NCBI GenBank assembly: GCA_030731635.1
Contig: JANQTR010000227.1
Coordinates: 1-33,506 of the forward strand
Direction: 5' to 3'
Source: Erythrobacter sp.
GTDB lineage: Bacteria > Pseudomonadota > Alphaproteobacteria > Sphingomonadales > Sphingomonadaceae
Length of the DNA stretch: 33,506 nt
The notes beneath the pieces were generated by a model, which saw only the letters and a program-made list of their open reading frames with translations, was not told the DNA's origin and searched no databases. Position 1 is the stretch's first letter, and each line of letters starts with the position of its first letter. Below are positions 1 to 7,773 of the stretch, piece by piece. Position numbers and translations under genes: made by a program.

Positions 1-2
1 GG

Positions 3-1181
3 ATGACATCGGCCCGCGCCCGGCTGCTCGCGGCGACGTTGCTGACAGCGGCAGCGCACCCGGCGAGTGCCGCAACGTCGGCAGCCACGAGTATGTGGAG
101 CGGTTTTTCCGCGGCGTGGGATGGCGGCGTCACAATCGCCTTGTTCGTTCCGCCGATCGTTCTCATCAGCTTTTCCGCTGCAAGTGTGCTGGCCAAACGG
201 CATCACTCGGCCAAGCCTGGCGCGATGCGCGGCGCGGGGCTGCGACACAAAGCGCTCCGTGATGCACGGCAAAGCGTGATCCATCACCGGCGCGATCCTC
301 CGAAAAATTCCGGCGATACCGCCAGCGAGGAAGCGGCAGAAATCGTGCATGTTACCAACCCGCTCCTTGGCATGTTGCGGCAAATGGGAGACAGCCTTGG
401 TGCAATCGCCGGGCTGATCGGCACAGCATCGGGCACGCTGGCAGCGATATCGCGAGGGAGCCCGCCCGGTGGGCACGGCGTGCAAGCTTGGCGCAGAGAC
501 GCTCTGAGCCAAGCGTCGTCCGTTGATCTCAGCGCTAGCGATGACCCCAGCATCGCAGCCGCGATCCGCAGCGAATCCGCCTTCGTGCTGGGCGCTGCGC
601 AGTCGCTCGAAGCAAGCATTGGGGATGCCGCCGACGCGATCAACGAACTTGCCGAGATGTTATCCAGTGCGGCGGCTTCTGCATTATCAGCATCAGACTT
701 GTCGGCCCGCGCCGCAGACGTGCTACAGGTAGCTGCGGTAAGCCTCACGCGGCTTGATGACACGGCGCTGCGGATAGCCGAAATCGCCGCGTTCATTGAA
801 ATGGTCGCCTCGCAGACCCAGCAGGCGACCGCGATCACCTTCGCTTCTGTCGCCAATATCATTGGCGGCGCGGTCCAGGCGCAGCAATCCATCGACGAGG
901 CAAGCAGCCTGATTGCCAAGCTTCACGATACCATGTGGGCGGTACCGGAGAATTTCGGAAGTCCCGCACAAGAAACCAGAAACATGAGCACCCCGGTGGT
1001 CGGCGCCAGGGCCGTGACCGATCATCTGGCCCAGTCGCTCAGCGTTATGCAGCAGCGGTCCAATACCACGACCGACAGCGCGGCCACCCCCCGCCAACAG
1101 GCCCGCCTGCCGGTCGTGCAGGACGACCGCAGCGTTGACGATGTGATCCCGGTGGACAGGCTGCCGTGCAAGCTAGGGTGA
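3..1181 (+). CDS. Membrane protein with long Ala-rich helical region, weakly chemoreceptor-like
   Basis: 392 residues; I do not recognise the family. The N-terminus looks like a signal peptide (about residues 1-23, ending in an Ala-Ser-Ala stretch), followed by one clear membrane segment at about 42-64 and a basic stretch after it. Residues about 185-325 are Ala/Ser-rich and predicted helical. Part of this (IAEIAAFIEMVASQTQQA, about 259-276) resembles the hairpin tip of methyl-accepting chemotaxis signalling domains, but the canonical Asn-Leu-Leu-Ala-Leu-Asn tip and a HAMP domain are not visible. The C-terminal 70 residues look disordered. The ATG is only two bases from the window edge, so the true start may lie outside. 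A degenerate MCP-like or other coiled-coil membrane protein is the best description; the function is unknown. Confidence 0.6.
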   Translation: MTSARARLLAATLLTAAAHPASAATSAATSMWSGFSAAWDGGVTIALFVPPIVLISFSAASVLAKRHHSAKPGAMRGAGLRHKALRDARQSVIHHRRDPPKNSGDTASEEAAEIVHVTNPLLGMLRQMGDSLGAIAGLIGTASGTLAAISRGSPPGGHGVQAWRRDALSQASSVDLSASDDPSIAAAIRSESAFVLGAAQSLEASIGDAADAINELAEMLSSAAASALSASDLSARAADVLQVAAVSLTRLDDTALRIAEIAAFIEMVASQTQQATAITFASVANIIGGAVQAQQSIDEASSLIAKLHDTMWAVPENFGSPAQETRNMSTPVVGARAVTDHLAQSLSVMQQRSNTTTDSAATPRQQARLPVVQDDRSVDDVIPVDRLPCKLG

Positions 1182-1205
1182 AGCGACGCACTCGCTAGAA
1201 TGCGT

Positions 1206-1242
1206 TTGAGATAACTGCGCCCCATCGAGGGGAAAATCTCAA
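1206..1242. terminator. Hairpin between the first gene and tRNA-Ser
   Basis: Inverted repeat TTGAGAT (1206-1212) / ATCTCAA (1236-1242) encloses an inner CCCC/GGGG stem (1220-1223 / 1229-1232) with a five-base loop. It lies just past the stop codon of the plus-strand gene and just past the 3' end of the minus-strand tRNA, so it could terminate either. There is no clear T-tract on either strand, so a terminator role is an inference. Confidence 0.35.
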
Positions 1243-1258
1243 TCTTCTCAGAGGCCGG

Positions 1259-1349
1259 TGGCGGAGACGGAGGGATTCGAACCCTCGGTACCCTGATAGA
1301 GTACGGTTCCTTAGCAGGGAACTGGTTTCAGCCACTCACCCACGTCTCC
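1259..1349 (-). tRNA. tRNA-Ser(GCU)
   Basis: The minus strand folds into a complete class II tRNA. The acceptor stem is GGAGACG (1349-1343) with CGTCTCC (1269-1263), discriminator G at 1262, and an encoded CCA at 1261-1259. The anticodon arm is GTTCC-CTGCTAA-GGAAC, giving anticodon GCT, which reads AGC/AGU serine codons. A long variable arm follows (around GTACTCTATCAGGGTAC), as expected for tRNA-Ser. The T arm is GAGGG-TTCGAAT-CCCTC. No integrase or partial tRNA copy is seen beside it, so there is no sign that it served as an attachment site. Confidence 0.95.
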
Positions 1350-1462
1350 GGGCAACAGCGTTGGCTGCGAGTGCGGCGCTATAGTCACCATGTGTGCCAG
1401 CGGCAAGGTGGCTTGCAAGAAAAACCGCATTAAGCAGCCAGATCGGCAGAACGGGCGAAAAA

Positions 1463-1639
1463 ATGACCCTGCACAGAACCGATGATTCGGCCCGCATTCA
1501 GGCAAGCCGCTTTAGCCCGGATCGTCTCGTCGCGAATCTGATTCGGCTCGGCGACAAGCGATTGCAGCATGGCACGCGAAGCCGTTTGCTGCACCACGCA
1601 TCAATCCGGGCTGACTTGGCCCGGCGAAAGGCTGCATGA
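1463..1639 (+). CDS. Possible 58-residue basic ORF ahead of the DUF1134 gene
   Basis: A small ORF starts at an ATG at 1463, in the otherwise empty stretch between the tRNA and the DUF1134 gene. Its TGA stop (1637-1639) overlaps the ATG at 1636, an arrangement seen in translational coupling. The predicted peptide is rich in Arg, Leu and His, with no signal peptide or recognisable motif. No good ribosome binding site precedes it. It could equally be chance coding potential in a GC-rich leader; I see nothing else between 1350 and 1635. Confidence 0.2.
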   Translation: MTLHRTDDSARIQASRFSPDRLVANLIRLGDKRLQHGTRSRLLHHASIRADLARRKAA

Positions 1640-2460
1640 TGATTGTGATGACCCCGCGCCCCGCCGATCTTCGCCGCTGGTTTTCAGGCCTTGCCTTGGC
1701 TGCCGTGGCAGCACTGATGCTGGGCGGGATATCGGTCGCACCGCTTGCCGCGCAGGACCTTGAAAGCTTTGACCCTGATCAGGCTTATGACGGGCCAAAT
1801 AGCGGCGCCGCGGGCGGGGTCGACGCTGATCTGGCCACTCCTGCTGCGCCAGAAGCATCTGCGACCAATCCGGGTTTCGATAGCGAATTTGGCGATCTGG
1901 CTAACCCTGCCGCCGTTGATGCACAACCTGTTCAAACCGGCCCCGCTACCACCGCGCCGACTGCCGCCAGCACCACTACCACCTACGGCGAAGACGACCT
2001 GATTGGCGCGGCCGAAGGCGTTTTCGGCAAGGGCGCAGAAGGGCTCGCCAAGCTGATTGAGGATATGCTCAAGAAGCAGGGCGAACCCAATGGCTATATT
2101 GTGGGGCGCGAAGCAGGCGGGGCCTTTATCGTCGGTGCGCGTTATGGTTCGGGCACGCTGCACCACAAGATCGAAGGCGAACATAAGGTCTACTGGACCG
2201 GCCCTTCGATCGGATTTGATGCCGGAGCCAACGCGGCCAACACGTTTGTGCTGGTCTATAACCTTTACGACACCGACGATCTCTACAAACGCTTTCCGGC
2301 GGGAGAGGGGCAGGCCTATTTCGTCGGTGGGCTCAACGCGAGCTATCTGCGGCGCGGTGATATTGTGCTGATCCCGATCCGGGTCGGTGCGGGCCTGCGA
2401 CTGGGGATCAATGCGGGATACATGAAGTTCTCCAAGGAGCAGCGCTGGCTGCCTTTTTGA
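1636..2460 (+). CDS. DUF1134 family exported protein
   Basis: 274 residues. It has a signal peptide with an Ala-Gln-type cleavage site near residue 35 (APLAAQ), then a low-complexity Pro/Ala/Thr-rich linker to about residue 115. The C-terminal domain (about 150-274) carries the features I know for DUF1134: EPNGYIVGREAGGAF, a GEHKVYWTGPSIGFDAG segment, LVYNLYDTDDLYKRFP, and a Gly-rich end with GLRLGINAGYMKF. The family is alphaproteobacterial and periplasmic, and no biochemical role is established to my knowledge. Three ATGs are possible (1636, 1639, 1648); the first is chosen because AAAGG at 1627-1631 precedes it. It is followed 58 bases later by an aminotransferase on the same strand. Confidence 0.85.
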   Translation: MMIVMTPRPADLRRWFSGLALAAVAALMLGGISVAPLAAQDLESFDPDQAYDGPNSGAAGGVDADLATPAAPEASATNPGFDSEFGDLANPAAVDAQPVQTGPATTAPTAASTTTTYGEDDLIGAAEGVFGKGAEGLAKLIEDMLKKQGEPNGYIVGREAGGAFIVGARYGSGTLHHKIEGEHKVYWTGPSIGFDAGANAANTFVLVYNLYDTDDLYKRFPAGEGQAYFVGGLNASYLRRGDIVLIPIRVGAGLRLGINAGYMKFSKEQRWLPF

Positions 2461-2518
2461 TCAAATCAGTGCAATGCCGGTTGCGATGCGCGCGGCGGCG
2501 CGCCATGGCCAAGCCATG

Positions 2519-3694
2519 ATGCTTGAACGACTCAGCCCACAAGCGCCTGATGCGCTGCTCGCCCTGATCCGTCTCCACGCGGCTGACCCGCGGGAAGACA
2601 AAATTGACCTTGGCGTTGGCGTCTACCGCACCGAAGACGGCGCAACCCCGGTGTTCGCCGCAATCAAGGCGGCGGAACAGCATCTGGTCGATACGCAGGA
2701 CTCAAAGTCCTATCTTGGGCCAGAGGGCGACACCGGCTTCGTCAACGCCTTGATGCCCTATATCTTCGGCGCTGACCCGACCATGGGTGGCCGCATTGCG
2801 GGGATGCAGACCCCAGGTGGCACCGGAGCAGTGCGGTTGGCGCTGGCATTGGCGCAAAAGGCTGGGGTGAAACGCGTGCACATGGGCGTGCCGAGCTGGC
2901 CCAACCATGCACAGATCCTCGCCGATCTCGGCATGGAGCTTGCCCCCTTTGATCACGCCAACACCAATGGCAGCGCGAACCTTGATGCGGTGCTCGCCGC
3001 GGTCAATGGCGCAGGCGCAGATGAGGCGGTGCTGCTCCATGCGTGCTGTCACAACCCGACCGGAATCGATTACACCGGCGACCAGTGGGCGGCGATTGCC
3101 GATGCCTTTGCGGCCAGTGGCACCTTTCCGATCATCGACAGCGCCTATCAGGGGCTTGGCTATGGGATGGAAGAAGACGCGGCAGGAATGCGCGCCGTGC
3201 TCGCAAAGGTGCCCGAAGCCTTTATCGCCTATAGTTGCGACAAGAATTTCGGCCAATATCGCGACCGGGTGGGTGCGTTCTATATTCTCAGCGACGATCA
3301 CGCCGCGCTGGACACCGCCTTTTCCAATGCCAATGCGCTGGCCCGTGCGTGCTGGTCAATGCCGCCCGATCATGGCGGCGCGGCGGTGCGGATCATCCTG
3401 CGCGATCCCGACATGACCAAGGCGTGGCTGGCCGAGCTTGACGATATGCGCGCGCGGATGCGGCAGGTGCGCGACGCACTGGCCAAGGCGGGCAGTGCAG
3501 GGCGGATTGACCTCACCCCGCTGGGCACGCAGCACGGGCTGTTCGCGATGCTGCCGGTGACCAAGGACGAGGTCACGCGCTTGCGCGAAGAACACGGAAT
3601 CTACATGGCCGGATCGGGCCGCATCAATATCGCCGGTCTGACGATGGGCAACCTGCCCAAATTCATCGCCGCGCTGGCGGCAGTCGCAGGCTAG
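2519..3694 (+). CDS. Class I aromatic/aspartate-type aminotransferase
   Basis: 391 residues, close to the usual length of AspC/TyrB proteins. It is a PLP-dependent transaminase moving the amino group between an aromatic or acidic amino acid and 2-oxoglutarate or oxaloacetate in the cytoplasm. Visible family hallmarks are the N-terminal KIDLGVGVYRTEDG segment, SKSYLGPEGD, CCHNPTGID (the PLP-contacting Asn), PIIDSAYQGLG (the PLP-pyridine Asp and the Tyr), the Schiff-base Lys242 in CDKNFGQYRDRVG, and a C-terminal SGRINIAGL with the substrate-carboxylate Arg. The usual Ser-Phe-Ser before the Lys is replaced by Ser-Cys-Asp. Start 2519 (or 2516) is preferred because the family normally begins at this MLERL-like point; 2474 would add an unlikely tail. 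The GNAT gene follows by 10 bases. Confidence 0.88.
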   Translation: MLERLSPQAPDALLALIRLHAADPREDKIDLGVGVYRTEDGATPVFAAIKAAEQHLVDTQDSKSYLGPEGDTGFVNALMPYIFGADPTMGGRIAGMQTPGGTGAVRLALALAQKAGVKRVHMGVPSWPNHAQILADLGMELAPFDHANTNGSANLDAVLAAVNGAGADEAVLLHACCHNPTGIDYTGDQWAAIADAFAASGTFPIIDSAYQGLGYGMEEDAAGMRAVLAKVPEAFIAYSCDKNFGQYRDRVGAFYILSDDHAALDTAFSNANALARACWSMPPDHGGAAVRIILRDPDMTKAWLAELDDMRARMRQVRDALAKAGSAGRIDLTPLGTQHGLFAMLPVTKDEVTRLREEHGIYMAGSGRINIAGLTMGNLPKFIAALAAVAG

Positions 3695-3704
3695 GGGCCC
3701 GCCT

Positions 3705-4262
3705 TTGCTCGATCGGCAGCCGGTGCTGGAAGGGGAGCGGCTGATGCTGAGGCCCTTGCACAGGGATGATTGGAACGCGCTGTTAGCAGTTGCCTCCGAT
3801 CCGCTGATCTGGGAGCAACACCCCGCGCATGATCGCTGGCAAGAGCCGGTATTCCGGGCCTTCTTCGATGATGCGCTGGCGCAGGGCGGGGGGCTGGTGG
3901 CGATCGACAAGGCCAAAGGACAGAGCGCCGACGCGATAATCGGCTCCTCACGCTTTCAGGGGCTGGAGGAAGCCGGTGGCGGCTCGGTTGAGATCGGCTG
4001 GACGTTTCTGGCCCGCGCCTGCTGGGGCGGCCACTTCAACCACGAAATGAAGCGCCTGATGCTCGCCCATGCGCTTGCCAGCGTGGCCGAATGCCGTTTT
4101 CTGGTGGGAGAAAACAACAACCGCTCGCGCCGCGCGCTGGAAAACATCGGCGCAAAGCTGACCGACCGATGCGAGGAGCGGATCATGGCAGGCGGTGCGG
4201 TAATCCCGCACGTCACCTATGTCATCCGGCGCGAGGATTTCACTGCAGGGTTGCCAAGCTGA
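3705..4262 (+). CDS. GNAT family N-acetyltransferase (RimJ/RimL-like)
   Basis: 185 residues in the Acetyltransf_3 style. It opens with LEGERLMLRPLHRDDW, typical for RimJ/RimL-like enzymes, has an EIGWTFLARACWGG strand that corresponds to the acetyl-CoA-binding beta4-alpha3 region, and an ENNNRSRRALENIGA motif near the C-terminus that is common in the family. The start is taken as TTG at 3705 because the conserved LEGERL element lies upstream of the first ATG, and AGGGG at 3693-3697 precedes it. It sits 10 bases behind the aminotransferase and is probably co-transcribed. The substrate (protein N-terminus, antibiotic or small amine) cannot be told from sequence. Confidence 0.8.
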   Translation: MLDRQPVLEGERLMLRPLHRDDWNALLAVASDPLIWEQHPAHDRWQEPVFRAFFDDALAQGGGLVAIDKAKGQSADAIIGSSRFQGLEEAGGGSVEIGWTFLARACWGGHFNHEMKRLMLAHALASVAECRFLVGENNNRSRRALENIGAKLTDRCEERIMAGGAVIPHVTYVIRREDFTAGLPS

Positions 4263-4819
4263 CAGAAGGGACACTTCGTCCGCTTAGAAGTGGGCGGACA
4301 GGGGATGTGGGCTGAATTTGCGGTCCTAAACCGTGCAATAACGTTCGCGAGCCAGAGGACATCGACGATGGCAAAGAGCCGTCGTCCCAATCCCTTCGCG
4401 CCACAGCTTAGGAAAATCGGGAATGACCGCTTTCGGACAGATGCTAGGTGTGTGTGACGGTTCGGAAAGTGGTTGGAAAGGCGAACTGGGGTTTCGACCA
4501 AATGATTGGAGGTTGCGGTCATCGGGCCGGAGTGTGCTCTTTTGAAACCCCTGCACCCTGATTCCCCGTGTGCGCCATGACACCTCTGGAGCCTGAAAAC
4601 AGGTCAAGCCCTCCGCGTGCACCGTGTGCGGGGTCGGCCTTCCAGGCTTCGAACTTGTGTCTCCCCCCGCCATTGGGCGTGCAGGGACATTTCGCAAACT
4701 GCCCGAATGGAAAGTGCCAGTCGAGCAATTGACACCGGTGTCGGAAACGTGAAAGGCCTGCGCTAGGGAATGGACGGCATCAGCAGGAAGCGTGCCGACA
4801 CAAGAGAGGCAGCAAGGGT
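4263..4819. other. 557-base gap with no convincing gene; leader of the beta-helix gene
   Basis: No reading frame here has a credible start, ribosome site and family resemblance together. Overlapping short frames exist on the minus strand (to 123 and 69 codons), but I recognise no protein in them. The stretch GAATGACCGCTTTCGG at 4421-4436 resembles a short dispersed intergenic motif I recall from sphingomonad genomes; this is from memory only. The right end holds the operator at 4730-4743 and presumably the promoter of the beta-helix gene. Confidence 0.5.
4730..4743. promoter_or_regulatory. Predicted LacI-family operator, copy 1 (beta-helix gene)
   Basis: TGACACCGGTGTCG, matching the palindrome TGACACCGGTGTCA at 13 of 14 positions, with the central CpG typical of LacI-family operators. 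It lies 76 bases upstream of the beta-helix gene start. Two further copies lie at 7716-7729 and 9922-9935. Assignment to the regulator encoded at 6573-7619 is an inference from proximity. Confidence 0.75.
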
Positions 4820-6547
4820 ATGGCCTTCCGACATTGGGAAAAGCTAGCTAGGTTAGGTGTTGCGACGATCAGTGTCATTTCCGTCGCCTTGGTAAGCACT
4901 GCGCCCAGCGCTGCCTCAGAGGAACGTTTACCACGCCTGCTCGCAATCGAGAACGGCGCTCCGGACTTCAGCTATGCGGGTTATCGGTTCGGCTTGACGC
5001 CCTTGCCGACAGCACAAGGCACGATCATTGACGCGCGATTGCACGGCGTTGTTCCCGATGATGGGAAAGACGATGCAAAGGCCTTGCTTCACGCGATTGC
5101 CGCAGCTTCCCAGATCGACGGAAAGGTCACGGTGCAATTGCCCGCAGGCCGCATCCAGATTGGTGAGGTTATTCCTCTGGAGCGCAGCAATTTCGTTTTG
5201 CGGGGCACAGGCTCCGATGCTGGTGGAACGGAACTCTATTTTCCTCGCCCGCTCAAGATTGTCGACGATCCGGCGCGGCAGGAAGAGCTGCGCGGCTATC
5301 TGAAACATGAAAACAAGTTCGAGGTGATCCCGGACCAGAACATCAACTTCCTGTTTAGCGAGTATAGCTGGTCCGGGGGGTTTCTGTTGGTCGGCCCGAA
5401 AAAGGGCCGGCCGGTGTCTTATGATCCCGCGCGCGACCGCCGTACACCGGTTCTGGCCGATCCGGTTTCAGCGGCGCAATTCGCCCGGATGATCAAGGTC
5501 AAGGACGCCTCGTCACTCAAGGTTGGACAGGTGGTGCAGGTCCAGTGGTATTCAGTCGATGGCCCGGACAGCGCGATCCTGCGCTCAATGTATAGCGATC
5601 TTTCGGACTGGAATGAAAGCGAAGCGGGGACAGCTGCCCCGCTCAAGATCGGATCACATCACTGGACTTTTGCCAACCGGCCGGTCGTGGCGCAGCCGAC
5701 ACGGATCACCGCAATCAAGGGCAATGTCGTGACCATCGGCGATCCGCTGTTGCATGGTATCTCTACCGGTCAGCCAGCGGTGATTGCCGCCTGGGAGCAT
5801 CTTGAAGAGGTGGGGATTGAGGCGATGAAGCTGACATTCCCCGACAATCCGTGGTTCGGCCACCACCTCGAAGCGGGCTATAACGGGATCTATCTGACCG
5901 GCCTATTCGATGGCTGGGTGCGCGATGTCGAAATTCACAATGCCGACAGCGGTATCCTGACGGACAATGCTGGCTCGATCACCATCGACACGGTCCGCAC
6001 CACCGGCGAACACAAGGCCCATTACACAGTTCATGTCGGCGCGGTGCACAATGTGTTGGTGCGGGATCTGATAGCCGAGAACCCGGCGGTTCATCCCGTA
6101 AGCGTCAACACTCGCTCAACCCGTTCGGTGTTCCTGCGTGCTGACGTGCGCCAGGCTGCCATCATTGATCAGCATTCGGGATCCAACCATCAGAATCTGT
6201 TCGATCAGCTAACCTTGCATGTTGCGCCGTTCGCCACCGCCAATGGCTGGACTTACCGTCTGTGGGAGGGCGGTGGAGCACCCTATTGGAAGCCGGGGCA
6301 CGGGCTTTATAATACTCATTGGAACCTCAAGCTGGTGTTTCCCGACACCGTGCCAAACGACGCGGTTGTTGCCATCACCAGCGGGCTTGAAGGGCCGGGA
6401 GCACGGATCGTCGGGCTGCACGGCAATCGTCGGCTGGCAGCGGATTACCGGCCTGCACCTTACATCGAAATGCAGAACGAGGCGGTCAGCTCTGCCCCGT
6501 CGCTTTACGAATATCAGCTCGCACTGCGCCGGGTGCGGATGAGGTGA
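4820..6547 (+). CDS. Secreted right-handed beta-helix protein, candidate polysaccharide lyase (DUF4955-like)
   Basis: 575 residues. A signal peptide (about 1-32) with a basic N-terminus and a Ser-Ala-Ala-Ser site directs export. Residues about 68-150 match the start of the Pectate_lyase_3 fold (GVVPDDGKDDAKAL at 76-89, then LPAGRIQIGEV). The middle has SEYSWSGGFLL, and the second half has HHLEAGYNGIYLTGLFDGWV followed by rungs of NADSGI / TDNAGSI / TVRTTGEH type, then NLFDQL, RLWEGGGAPYW and a THWNLKLVF ending. This order resembles the uncharacterised DUF4955 family as I remember it. Known beta-helix lyase families (PL1, PL3, PL6, PL9) are not a clear match. The neighbourhood (DhuI-, KduD- and KdgK-like enzymes) argues for a lyase releasing unsaturated uronates, but a hydrolase or epimerase is possible. 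AGAGAGG and AAGGG precede the ATG. It converges with the LacI gene (25-base gap). Confidence 0.72.
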   Translation: MAFRHWEKLARLGVATISVISVALVSTAPSAASEERLPRLLAIENGAPDFSYAGYRFGLTPLPTAQGTIIDARLHGVVPDDGKDDAKALLHAIAAASQIDGKVTVQLPAGRIQIGEVIPLERSNFVLRGTGSDAGGTELYFPRPLKIVDDPARQEELRGYLKHENKFEVIPDQNINFLFSEYSWSGGFLLVGPKKGRPVSYDPARDRRTPVLADPVSAAQFARMIKVKDASSLKVGQVVQVQWYSVDGPDSAILRSMYSDLSDWNESEAGTAAPLKIGSHHWTFANRPVVAQPTRITAIKGNVVTIGDPLLHGISTGQPAVIAAWEHLEEVGIEAMKLTFPDNPWFGHHLEAGYNGIYLTGLFDGWVRDVEIHNADSGILTDNAGSITIDTVRTTGEHKAHYTVHVGAVHNVLVRDLIAENPAVHPVSVNTRSTRSVFLRADVRQAAIIDQHSGSNHQNLFDQLTLHVAPFATANGWTYRLWEGGGAPYWKPGHGLYNTHWNLKLVFPDTVPNDAVVAITSGLEGPGARIVGLHGNRRLAADYRPAPYIEMQNEAVSSAPSLYEYQLALRRVRMR

Positions 6548-6572
6548 AGCTGTGCCTTCCGACCGTGCGGCC

Positions 6573-7619
6573 CTATGCAACAGGCGGCGGCGCGATTGAG
6601 GCACGCTCAACCAGTTCTGACGGCAAGTGAACGAAATCGCTCGAAAAGCGGCGGCTGGGCAGGAAATCACCAACCAGTTTTTCCGCAGCGAGAACACCCA
6701 TGTCGCGGATCGGCCAGCGGACCGTAGTGAGCGATGGCCAGACATGTGTGGCCGTGGGCGAATCGTCAAAGCCCACCAGCGACAGGTCGCGCGGGATCTG
6801 GAGGTTGCGCTCAAAGGCGGCGTGCATGACGCCTGCGGCCATTTCATCATTGCTGGCAAAGATCGCTGTTGGGCGCGGATCGAGGCTGAGTAGCAGGCGA
6901 CCGGCAGAGCGGCCGGACTCGAAACGGTAATCACCCTGAGCACTATAATCTGGCGGAACAGGCAGGCCAGCTGCCTCCATCGCTGCATGAAACCCAAGTT
7001 CGCGCTCAGCTGCCGAACGGAACCCCTGCGGTCCGCGGACAAAGCCGATCCGCCGATGCCCCATCGCAATCAGCAGGCGGCACGCTTCCGTGACCGCGAT
7101 CCTGTCGGTCGAGGTGACGCTATGGTCATCATCATCAAGCGCAGCCGAACCTACCCGGACAAACCGCACACCCATTGATCGGCACAGCGCGCCGATCTCG
7201 TCACGCTCTGAAATCGGAGGAAGGATGATGGCACCGATCGGGCGCTGCTGCTGAAGGAATGCGGCCACATCGTCGAGCATCGCGGGGGAGCGGCGGTCAA
7301 CCGGCCGCACCATCAGCGCCAGCTCGCTGTGCCGGATGGCGTCGAGAATGCCGCGCTCGAAATTCTGCACCGTTTGTGCATTGGGATTGTCGTGTAGCAA
7401 CACAATTGCAAAATTGCGCCCAAGTGCCAGCGCGCGTGCCTGCGGATTGGGGACATAGCCGAGAGCAAGGATAGCCTGCTCCACCCGTTCCCTTGTGGTG
7501 ACGCTGAGTCCCTGCGAACCGTTGATGACCCGGCTGACCGTCTTCTTGGAAACGCCCGCCTGTGACGCGACATCATTGATAGTAGGCTTGCGGTTGGGCT
7601 GATTTGAACCGGATGACAT
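6573..7619 (-). CDS. LacI-family transcriptional regulator of the uronate locus
   Basis: 348 residues, usual LacI-family size. The N-terminal helix-turn-helix (residues 14-33, TINDVASQAGVSKKTVSRVI) is followed by the hinge region (NPQARAL near 57-63) and a periplasmic-binding-protein-like effector domain with GHRRIGFVRGP and IFASNDEMAAGV, both standard for the family. The first two recognition-helix residues are Lys-Lys. A start at 7619 is supported by AGGAA about a dozen bases upstream. The gene reads away from a perfect 16-bp palindrome at 7715-7730 shared with the divergent hydratase gene, so it probably represses itself and the locus. The inducer is likely a uronate-pathway intermediate such as a keto-deoxy sugar acid, which is an inference. 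Confidence 0.93.
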   Translation of the reverse strand: MSSGSNQPNRKPTINDVASQAGVSKKTVSRVINGSQGLSVTTRERVEQAILALGYVPNPQARALALGRNFAIVLLHDNPNAQTVQNFERGILDAIRHSELALMVRPVDRRSPAMLDDVAAFLQQQRPIGAIILPPISERDEIGALCRSMGVRFVRVGSAALDDDDHSVTSTDRIAVTEACRLLIAMGHRRIGFVRGPQGFRSAAERELGFHAAMEAAGLPVPPDYSAQGDYRFESGRSAGRLLLSLDPRPTAIFASNDEMAAGVMHAAFERNLQIPRDLSLVGFDDSPTATHVWPSLTTVRWPIRDMGVLAAEKLVGDFLPSRRFSSDFVHLPSELVERASIAPPPVA

Positions 7620-7714
7620 GCTATGCCGTGTGTTCCTGATCCAGCGCTAACGTCAAGTGAAATGCACCCCTGCCGCGCCTGCCGCTACGGGCGACACACA
7701 TGTAAGATCATGGA

Positions 7715-7730
7715 TTGACACCGGTGTCAA
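7715..7730. promoter_or_regulatory. Predicted LacI-family operator, copy 2 (divergent lacI / hydratase-MFS)
   Basis: TTGACACCGGTGTCAA, a perfect 16-bp palindrome centred on CpG. It lies 95 bases upstream of the lacI start and 43 bases upstream of the preferred hydratase start. Its half-sites contain TTGACA on both strands, so it may overlap -35 elements of either promoter, although no good -10 at the right spacing is obvious. Confidence 0.85.
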
Positions 7731-7773
7731 CGTGCGTCATGTTGATATTCGCAGAGGGGAATTGGGTCAAGCC

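Noticed and set aside
1259..1349. tRNA-Ser as an integration site for a mobile element
   Set aside because: No integrase, no repeated tRNA end and no mobile genes are found in the window.
6209..7069. 286-codon minus-strand frame across the beta-helix and lacI ends
   Set aside because: It overlaps both real genes in other frames; the part over lacI is a frame shadow of the regulator.
7715..7737. TTGACA of the operator read as a -35 box
   Set aside because: The hexamer is part of the symmetric operator, and no good -10 hexamer is seen at 16-18 bases on either strand; it may overlap a promoter, but I cannot support a precise call.
7657..7773. Upstream extension of the hydratase gene to an earlier ATG
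   Set aside because: The added residues do not fit the family, and the extension would place the perfect operator palindrome inside coding sequence.
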